64,000 bases of DNA. Origin: an uncultured Collinsella sp. Lineage in GTDB: Bacteria; Actinomycetota; Coriobacteriia; Coriobacteriales; Coriobacteriaceae. The DNA lies in assembly GCA_900545665.1 (NCBI GenBank), contig UQZU01000004.1:40654-104653 (forward strand), written 5' to 3'. Position numbers and translations under genes: made by a program. Below are positions 7,471 to 14,203 of this stretch, in pieces (position 1 is the first letter of the stretch; each line of letters starts with the position of its first letter). The notes under the pieces are model-generated. The model had not been told where the DNA came from. It ran no database searches and saw only the letters and a list, made by a program, of their open reading frames with translations.

Positions 7471-8862
7471 TTATCTCCGCCCACACATCTCGGCAAACGA
7501 AATCAGCTTGACGTCTCCCCTACTCTCCGCAGCATCCCGACATCCCTGCGTAAAGCCGCTTTTTGAGAAAAGTGCATAGCTTTTTCGTTGCCGTCTAAAG
7601 AGCTCGCTTCGGTGCACGAGCTTTTGCAGCGCGTCTTCGCCCGCCGGTTCATTGCGCCATTTGCACTCCGCAAACAGCGCAGCGCCCTCGCCATCGTCAA
7701 CAATCAAGTCGATTTCTTCCTGCGTATGCGTGCGATTATCCGTCCCCCACCAGCGCCCGACACTCGCCGGAACCACATCGAGCTGGCCCGCGCGCGCGAG
7801 TTCGTACACGTATTGTCTGCATATAATCTCAAAGACCGTACCCATGTAATCCGATACGTGCGGCTCAATGCGCTCATACGCCATCTCGGCCATATCGTTT
7901 TGAATCAGCCCGATGTTCTGCGGCACAAACTTGTACCAGAACCTAAACATCTGATCGCTCAGCAGATACACGGCTCGCTTATTGCTCGTCTCGTTTAGGG
8001 GCAGCTCGCGCTCGACAATCCCAAGCGACGCCAGCTTATCCACATAGCTCTTTACGTTGCTCGCAGGGATTCCCGTAGAGCTCGCAATCTCCGAGATCTT
8101 CGAGCGCCCCTGGGCAATTGCCTGCACGATCGCATCATATTGCTCGGGATTGCGGCACTCTTGCAATAGCAGGTTACTCGGCTCCTCAAAGAGATAGCCC
8201 GTAGGAGTAAGAAAAAGACGTTTGATGTTGCCCTTGAGCGATACGGTAGGATCGACTTTCTCGATATATGCAGGAATGCCGCCCGTCATGCCATAGCAAA
8301 CTGCAGCGTCTTCGCGACCCATGATCTGCCACAGGCCGAGGGTCGTCGTAAAATCGAGCGGCATGATCTTAAACTGGGCCGTACGCCTACCGTATAGCGG
8401 ACTCTCGTAGCCCAACACCTGCTCTTCCATAAACGAAAGCGACGACCCGCACAGGATAAGCATAAGCTTGGTCTCTTTGTACAAGTGATCGATCTTGTCT
8501 TGCAGCAACGAGCTGATCTCGGGATTCGATTGGGCGAGATAAGGATACTCGTCGATCACGACAATCAAACGTTCCGTGCGAGCCATGGTAGCCAATGCAT
8601 CGAACGCCTCGTCAAAACTACGAAACGACACGCCAGCAACACCAACGGAGCCCGCAAGTATCGCCTGGCTAAAGCCATGCAGGTTTGCCTCTGCATTGGT
8701 ACGACGAGCTTGAAAGTAAATAGCCTTCTTGCCTTGGATGAACTCTGTGATAAGACGCGTTTTGCCCACGCGACGGCGGCCGTAAATCACAGGCATCTCA
8801 AAGGAGCCCGTGCCATACAGTCGATTGAGCTCGGACATTTCCACTGTTCTTCCGATAAACAT
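7471..8862 (-). CDS. ATPase of the archaeal-type/DUF234 family with a nuclease-like C terminus
   Basis: 463 residues. The N-terminal P-loop domain has Walker A GRRRVGKT (28-35) and Walker B LIVVIDE (99-105). A winged-helix-like region follows (ISEIASSTGIPASNVKSYVD, about 257-275). The C-terminal DUF234-type domain contains EEIDLIV (382-388) and ECKW (399-402), spaced like the E-D-ExK core of PD-(D/E)xK nucleases. Such ATPases are common in accessory DNA and largely uncharacterised; suggested roles include defence and toxin-like functions, but none is shown here. The ATG at 8862 follows an AAGGAAGG-like site, and a 22-bp inverted repeat lies just upstream. Clusters of the 62-bp repeat lie on both sides. 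Confidence 0.88.
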   Translation of the reverse strand: MFIGRTVEMSELNRLYGTGSFEMPVIYGRRRVGKTRLITEFIQGKKAIYFQARRTNAEANLHGFSQAILAGSVGVAGVSFRSFDEAFDALATMARTERLIVVIDEYPYLAQSNPEISSLLQDKIDHLYKETKLMLILCGSSLSFMEEQVLGYESPLYGRRTAQFKIMPLDFTTTLGLWQIMGREDAAVCYGMTGGIPAYIEKVDPTVSLKGNIKRLFLTPTGYLFEEPSNLLLQECRNPEQYDAIVQAIAQGRSKISEIASSTGIPASNVKSYVDKLASLGIVERELPLNETSNKRAVYLLSDQMFRFWYKFVPQNIGLIQNDMAEMAYERIEPHVSDYMGTVFEIICRQYVYELARAGQLDVVPASVGRWWGTDNRTHTQEEIDLIVDDGEGAALFAECKWRNEPAGEDALQKLVHRSELFRRQRKSYALFSKSGFTQGCRDAAESRGDVKLISFAEMCGRR

Positions 8863-8880
8863 AGGGCCATCCTTCCTTTG

Positions 8881-8930
8881 CGTTATAGCTAGCTATATTA
8901 TACCTTCCTATAATATAGCTAGCTATAACG
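8881..8930. promoter_or_regulatory. Perfect AT-rich inverted repeat (22-bp arms, 6-nt loop) upstream of the ATPase gene
   Basis: Arms 8881-8902 and 8909-8930 are perfect complements built on TTATAGCTAGCTATA, itself palindromic; the loop is CCTTCC. It lies 18 bases from the ATPase start codon, between the promoter region and the ribosome binding site. It could be a strong operator, an mRNA 5' hairpin or a cruciform. Confidence 0.7.
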
Positions 8931-8986
8931 TAATTCGACAAGCGGCGCACGCAAAAGGAGCGGTACACCGCCGCACGTGGACCGTT

Positions 8987-9160
8987 CCGGAAAATGTATC
9001 CCGTTCTGGAGCCAAAAACTGGGCCGTAGTTTCCGCCAAACATGTCATCCGGAAAGCGCTTCCCGCTCTGAGCCTGAATTCTGGGATGCGGTTTCCGCTG
9101 AAGCTTCTACCGGAAAATGCATCCCATTCCGAGCGCTCATTCCGGGTCACAGCTTCCACA
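8987..9160. repeat. Cluster B of the 62-bp self-complementary repeat
   Basis: Three units begin at 8987, 9049 and 9110 (62 and 61 bp apart), each opening CCGGAAA and carrying the complementary GGG..TTCC half about 32 bases on. The last is cut short after its second arm. Same orientation as clusters A and C. Confidence 0.82.
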
Positions 9161-9454
9161 GATACAAGACGACGATCCGCAGCCCATATCACATGCCTTC
9201 AAATATGCGATCCAGAGACACAAAACAGCAGATAGAATGCTCTTTTTCAAAAAAGCACACGTCCCGAAACTTACCCATTCTTCAGAACTCGCTACCGTTC
9301 AAGGTCGCCGATTACCGCCCACCGATTCAGCTTCAAAAAATGACGTCAAAACCAGGCCATCTACCTGCATGGTTAGATTTTGGTCAGCTTTTGGTCAGCT
9401 GAGCGGCAAGTTCCAGCTGATACGTTTTTGCTACCCAAAAGGAGGCGGTAGCTC
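9161..9454. other. Intergenic stretch between repeat cluster B and the AbiEi-like gene
   Basis: Lower in G+C than the surroundings and without a gene I can support. A short direct repeat, TTTTGGTCAGC, occurs twice near 9378-9400. An AGGAGG site at about 9440 serves the downstream pseudogene. No clear -35/-10 pair was found. Confidence 0.4.
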
Positions 9455-10431
9455 ATGACCCATTGCAATGACCAACTCATCGACCAGCTGTTGAACCAAG
9501 CCGAACAAGAGGGGCGCTGTCGGGTTCCCCCGAGCACGGCGATCCGAAAAGCGCTCCTTCGGCGCACCGGCGGCACGGTTGTCTCGCCCATGCCGGGGTT
9601 ATTTGCGCGAAAAACGCGCTGGGATGAACTCAACCGAGCGCAACGCCATTGCGAGATCCTCCGCGCCCTTGCGATCATCCATCCCGATTGGACGTTCTGC
9701 TCGTTTTCGGCAGCTTGCCTGCTGGGGCTCGAGGTCTCGTGGCGACATCTGAATGTTGTGCATGTTTGCAGCTCGACAAAGCCGTCGGCTCGCCCGGGCG
9801 CACATATTCAGCGGCACCAGATTGAGCCGGCATATCGGTAACGCCGCCCATCCAAACGGTCACAGATTGCCTGTTGCAGACCGGTTTTGCCGACGGCATG
9901 CCCATTGCCGATTCGGCGATCCTGAAGCTCGGCCTTGCGCCGGAACAGCTGATGGAGGCCGTTGAGCAACGAGCGACTGCCCGCAATGGTCGCGCGATTC
10001 GCACCGCCCTCACAACGCTTCGATATGCCGACGCCCGCGCCGAGAGCGGCGGGGAATCGGTCGCCCGAGCCGTCATGATCGAGACGGGCTTTGCGCCCGA
10101 CTGGCTTCAATACGAGCTGACGGACCCCTTCGATTCGGCCAAGCCCATACGAACGGACTTTGTCTGGGAGCGCCAGGCGCGGGAACTCACGCTGGGCGAG
10201 CTCGACGGGCTCATCAAATATACCGACCAGACCATGCTGGCCGGACGCACCACCGCCGAGGCGCTCGTTGCCGAACGACAGCGCGAGGCGCACCTATCGC
10301 TCTACGGCCACCCTCTGCTGCGCTTTACCATGAACGAGGTCCGTTCGGCAGGAATGCTCGCCAAAAAGCTGCAGACGGCAGGCATCCGGCAGACCGCGCT
10401 GCCGACATGGCTCAATGAAGCGGAGCTGTAG
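9455..10431 (+). pseudogene. Frameshifted AbiEi-like (type IV antitoxin family) protein
   Basis: An ATG at 9455 with GGAGG 9 bases upstream opens a frame that starts with a short helical segment, then PMPGLFARKTRWDEL, a winged-helix element usual in AbiEi-like proteins, then FCSFSAACLLGLEVSW. It stops at 9839-9841. The protein clearly continues in another frame (AGISVTPPIQTVTDCL, then a C-terminal domain to 10431), so a one-base-type frameshift lies between about 9822 and 9840. Joined, the product would be about 325 residues, usual for this family. No AbiEii nucleotidyltransferase toxin is adjacent. Either the gene is dead or there is a sequencing slip; no slippery run is evident at the junction. 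Confidence 0.6.
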
Positions 10432-10449
10432 GAGCTGCTAGGCCGCGCA

Positions 10450-10812
10450 TCGCCGGATCGCATCCCCCCCCTATCTGGGCCGCGTTTTCCCAACGGCCAC
10501 GCCAACGGAAAGCGCGTCCCATTCTGAGGCATGATTCCGGGACACAACTTCCGGTTGAGGGACGATCCGGAAAGCACGACCCGTTCCGAGACCGAATTCC
10601 GGGACGCGGTTTCCGCTTGAAGCTTCAACCGGAAAATGCATCCCACGCTGGAGCCATATTCCGGGACACACTTTCCATTTGAGGCCTCTACCGGAAAACG
10701 AATCCCATTCTGAGCGTCGAATCCGGGATACAGTTTCCGTTTGAAGCCCCGTCTGGAAAGTACGTCCCATTCTGGAGCCGAAATCTGGGACGCAGCTTCC
10801 GCATGCGGAGGC
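10450..10812. repeat. Cluster C of the 62-bp self-complementary repeat
   Basis: Five units start at 10505, 10567, 10629, 10691 and 10753, exactly 62 bp apart, with a decayed unit before them from about 10453. Unit 10567 shows the plan well: CCGGAAAGCACGACCC, an 18-nt loop, GGGACGCGGTTTCCGC, then a spacer beginning TTGAAGC. The cluster lies between the frameshifted AbiEi-like gene and the 3' end of the purine operon. The bases from 10813 to 10922 hold nothing recognisable. Confidence 0.85.
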
Positions 10813-10922
10813 GCTCCAAACAAAAGGCCCCGGCTCGCGATGGAGCTGGGGCCAAAGGCGCAGCATATACAGTTGATGTTGAGCGCGAACAGCCCATCAG
10901 CAATGGTCGTCCGCGCCCCACC

Positions 10923-13700
10923 CTACCCGCGGTTGCGAACGCGGCTGTAGGGCGTATCCACCATGGGCAGATCGGGACGCAGCTTGCCGTCAAATGCGCG
11001 ATAGGCGTTCTGTACGGCGGGCGCCGTGGGAATCGTTGCGATCTCTCCAATGCCCTTGCCGCCGTATGCCACGGGCAACAGCTCGTCCTTCTCCACGTAA
11101 ATGGCGTGGATATCCGGAATCTCGGGCGCACGGAACAGCCCAAGCGTGCCGTACCTTGCCTGGGGCACGCAGTCCTTGAGCGGCCAGTCCTCGGTAAGCG
11201 CATAGCCCATACCCATGAGCACGCCACCTTCGATCTGACCCTGGATGGAGATGGGGTTGACCACCTTGCCGGAATCGTGCGCAGCATAGATCTCACTCAC
11301 GCGACCGTCATCGTCCAAAATGACCACATGCGTGGCAAAGCCGTAGCAGATGTGGCTCTTGGGGTTGGGAACATCCGCACCCAGCTTGTCGGTCGGCTCC
11401 AGGTACACGTAGCCAAACTCGCATCCCTCGAGCGCCTTGATGGCGGCCGCGGGATCCTGAGGATGCATACCCTGGCCGGCGACGAGCTCCTGCGTGTGCA
11501 GCTGATAGGCGCGACCGTCGTCGTACTCGATTTTGACGCCGTCACCATGCGCATTCACGGGAGCGGCGGGCGCAGACTTGCCGGCCTCGATGTCAAGCAT
11601 GGCATCGCGCAGCAGGAAGGCAGCACCGCGCACGGCCTCGCCGGTCACGACCGTCTGACGCGAGCCAGACGTGGTGCCGGAGTCGGGAGCGTTCTCGGTA
11701 GAGCACTCGCCGTTGGCGATGCAGCGAAGCGGCAGGCCGCATGCCTCGGCAACGTCCTGCAAAAAGACGGTGTTGCAGCCCTGGCCGATGTCGGACGTGG
11801 CGGCATAGACCACGGCCACGCCGTTCTCGACGCGAATCTTGCAGCGGCCGGCATCGGGCAGGCCAACGCCCACGCCAGCGTTCTTCATGGCGCAGGCGAT
11901 ACCGGCGTGTCCGGGATGCGCGTAGTAGGCATCCTTGACCTCAAGCAGCGTCTCCTTCAGCGCCGTGGAGCAGTCGGCGATCTGACCGTTGGGCAAAACC
12001 TCGCCCGGCTCGATAGCGTTTCGGTAACGAATCTCCCACGGATCCAGGCCGACCTTTTCTGCCAGCAGGTCGATCAGGCTCTCGAGCGCAAACTCGGACT
12101 GGCAAACGCCAAAGCCGCGGTACGCGCCGGCGGGCGGGTTGTTGGTGTAGTAGCCAAAACCGCGAATGTCGGTGTTCTGGTACTTGTAGGGGCCGACGGC
12201 ATGCGTGCAGGCACGCTCGAGCACCGGGCCGCACAGCGACGCGTAGGCGCCGGTGTCAAAGTTGATCTCGCAATCCAGACCGGTAAAGTTGCCCTCGGCG
12301 TCGCAGCCCAGCGTAAAGGTACCGTCCATGGCATGGCGCTTGGGATGGAAAGCGAGCGACTCGGCACGCGTGAGCTTGCACTTCACAGGACGCTGAAACT
12401 TATATGCGGCGAGCGCGGCCAGATGCTGGATGGACACGTCCTCCTTACCGCCAAAGCCGCCGCCCACGAGCATGGTCTCGACGACCACGCGCTCGGGCTC
12501 GCTATCCCAGCCAAACATGTGGGCGCACTCTTTGCGCGTGTCGTAGGCACCCTGGTCGGTCGACTGCACCTTGACGCCGTTCTTGTACGGGAAGGCAACG
12601 GCGCACTCGGGCTCCAAGAAGGCATGCTCGGTAAAGGGCGTGGTAAAGCGCTGTGTTACGGTGAACGCGCTCTCCGCAAGCGCCTTGGCGGCGTCGCCGC
12701 GCGTCACGTGGCGGCTCTGACACACGTTGTCCTTGAGCTCCACCGTGTTGCCGAAGGCAAAGAAGCTGTCATGCAGGCGCGGGGCGTCGGCGGCCCTGGC
12801 CTCGACAATGTTGCGCACGGGCTCCAGCGGCTCGTAGTCAATCTTTACGAGCTTCTTGGCCTTCTCGAGCGTCGCCTCGTCCTCGGCAACCACCAGCACG
12901 ATGGCATCGCCCACGCAGCGGGTGATATCGCCCTGGGCGATCATGACGTCCCAGTCCTGGATAAGGTGGCCGACCTGGTTAACCGGCACGTCCTCGGCGC
13001 GCAGGATGCCCACCACACCGGGCAGGGCCTCGGCCTTGGAGGTGTCGATGGAGAGCACACGGGCGCGCGGATACTTGGAGCGCACGGCGCTGGCATAGGT
13101 CAGGCCCGGCTGATCGAGCTCGTCGATATCGTCGGGGTACTTGCCCTCACCGAGCACCTTCTTGCGCACGTCGATACGAAAGGCGCGCTTGCCCACGCCG
13201 TAGTCATCGCCGCGCTCCAGGTCCTCGTCGATCTGCTTTTCGCCGCGGAGCACCGCAGCGGCCAGCGAGATGCCCTCGATAATCTTTTTGTAGCCGGTGC
13301 AGCGGCAGACGTTACCGCGAATGGCGTACTTGATCTGCTCCTCGGTGGGCTCGGGGTCCTCGGCGATCAGCGCTGCACCCGCCATGACCATGCCAGGGAT
13401 GCAAAAACCGCACTGCACGGCGCCCACAGCGCCAAAGGCGTACACAAAGGCCTCGCGCACGTCCTCGGGCAGGCCCTCGACGGTCACGATGTTGCGACCG
13501 GCGGCAAGAGCGGTGGTCAGCACGCACGCCTTGACGGCTGCACCGTCCACATGGATGGTGCAGGTGCCACAAGCACCTTCGGAGCAGCCGTCCTTGGCGG
13601 AATGGATATGCAGGTCGTCGCGCAGGTAGCGCAGCAGCGGTTTGTTTTGGGTCGTCGTGCGCTCGACGCCGTTAACGGTAAAAGTGAATTCCTGTGCCAT
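10923..13700 (-). CDS. Molybdenum xanthine-dehydrogenase-like enzyme, [2Fe-2S] domain fused to molybdopterin domain
   Basis: 925-residue fusion that hydroxylates purines such as hypoxanthine or xanthine. Residues 1-160 carry two [2Fe-2S] clusters: Cys39, 44, 47 and 59, then Cys97, 100, 132 and 134 (CRCTGY). The rest is the molybdopterin subunit, with GGGFGGKE, AYRGFG, GQGCN and, near the C terminus, GKGIGEIA with the catalytic Glu. No FAD domain is present. This matches the selenium-dependent xanthine dehydrogenase/XdhD type that accompanies YgfK and SsnA, where the selenium is a labile cofactor, not selenocysteine. It is the last gene of the operon, 12 bases after the ferredoxin gene. Electrons probably pass through that ferredoxin and YgfK. 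Confidence 0.92.
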   Translation of the reverse strand: MAQEFTFTVNGVERTTTQNKPLLRYLRDDLHIHSAKDGCSEGACGTCTIHVDGAAVKACVLTTALAAGRNIVTVEGLPEDVREAFVYAFGAVGAVQCGFCIPGMVMAGAALIAEDPEPTEEQIKYAIRGNVCRCTGYKKIIEGISLAAAVLRGEKQIDEDLERGDDYGVGKRAFRIDVRKKVLGEGKYPDDIDELDQPGLTYASAVRSKYPRARVLSIDTSKAEALPGVVGILRAEDVPVNQVGHLIQDWDVMIAQGDITRCVGDAIVLVVAEDEATLEKAKKLVKIDYEPLEPVRNIVEARAADAPRLHDSFFAFGNTVELKDNVCQSRHVTRGDAAKALAESAFTVTQRFTTPFTEHAFLEPECAVAFPYKNGVKVQSTDQGAYDTRKECAHMFGWDSEPERVVVETMLVGGGFGGKEDVSIQHLAALAAYKFQRPVKCKLTRAESLAFHPKRHAMDGTFTLGCDAEGNFTGLDCEINFDTGAYASLCGPVLERACTHAVGPYKYQNTDIRGFGYYTNNPPAGAYRGFGVCQSEFALESLIDLLAEKVGLDPWEIRYRNAIEPGEVLPNGQIADCSTALKETLLEVKDAYYAHPGHAGIACAMKNAGVGVGLPDAGRCKIRVENGVAVVYAATSDIGQGCNTVFLQDVAEACGLPLRCIANGECSTENAPDSGTTSGSRQTVVTGEAVRGAAFLLRDAMLDIEAGKSAPAAPVNAHGDGVKIEYDDGRAYQLHTQELVAGQGMHPQDPAAAIKALEGCEFGYVYLEPTDKLGADVPNPKSHICYGFATHVVILDDDGRVSEIYAAHDSGKVVNPISIQGQIEGGVLMGMGYALTEDWPLKDCVPQARYGTLGLFRAPEIPDIHAIYVEKDELLPVAYGGKGIGEIATIPTAPAVQNAYRAFDGKLRPDLPMVDTPYSRVRNRG

Positions 13701-13712
13701 GGTGATTCCCTT

Positions 13713-14192
13713 CTACACGCCGGCGGCGATGCCGGTGCGGTCGTGGATGGCGCCATGCGGGCAGACGACGGCGCACATGCCGCACGACAGGCAGTCCACG
13801 CCGTCGATATGGGCGCAGTTGTCCTCGATGCGGATAGCGCCGGCAGGGCACTTTTTGGCGCACATACCGCAACCGATGCAGCTGGTGTCGCAGATCTTGC
13901 GCGCAATGGCACCCTTATCGGTGTTGTTGCAGCGCACCAGAATGTTCTGGTAGCCGGGGACGAAGGCAATCACGCGCTGCGGGCACGCCATGCCGCACAG
14001 GCCACAGCCCGTGCACTTGGAGCGGTCCACGCGGGCGATGCCATCGACCAGCGCAATGGCGCCGTGGGGGCAGGCCGTGACGCAGGCGCCACAGCCAATG
14101 CAGCCTTCGCTGCAGCGGGCGTCGCCGCCTGCGGAGGCGCAACCACTTCCGCAGGCAACGTAGGCCACGTTATGTTGAATGGATTTGGCCAT
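13713..14192 (-). CDS. Polyferredoxin with four [4Fe-4S] motifs
   Basis: 159 residues with four CxxCxxCxxxC motifs: CIGCGACVTACP, CTGCGLCGMACP, CIGCGMCAKKCP and CLSCGMCAVVCP. There is an extra Cys-rich N terminus. It has no membrane segment and probably carries electrons in the cytoplasm. It lies 11 bases after YgfK and 12 bases before the molybdoenzyme, so it is likely the electron link between them. Confidence 0.9.
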   Translation of the reverse strand: MAKSIQHNVAYVACGSGCASAGGDARCSEGCIGCGACVTACPHGAIALVDGIARVDRSKCTGCGLCGMACPQRVIAFVPGYQNILVRCNNTDKGAIARKICDTSCIGCGMCAKKCPAGAIRIEDNCAHIDGVDCLSCGMCAVVCPHGAIHDRTGIAAGV

Positions 14193-14203
14193 AAGAGACT
14201 CGC

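Noticed and set aside
7035..10812. The three 62-bp repeat clusters as CRISPR arrays.
   Set aside because: Units are contiguous and diverged throughout, with no unique spacers between constant repeats, and there are no cas genes.
6950..10866. Protein-coding frames across the 62-bp repeats with repeated words such as EWDVLS.
   Set aside because: The period is not a multiple of three, so the words move between frames; there are no ribosome binding sites. They are by-products of the DNA repeat.
1..10900. The accessory island as a prophage or integrative element.
   Set aside because: No integrase, structural, packaging or conjugation genes and no attachment-site repeats are visible; only a weak recombinase-like remnant at 2763.
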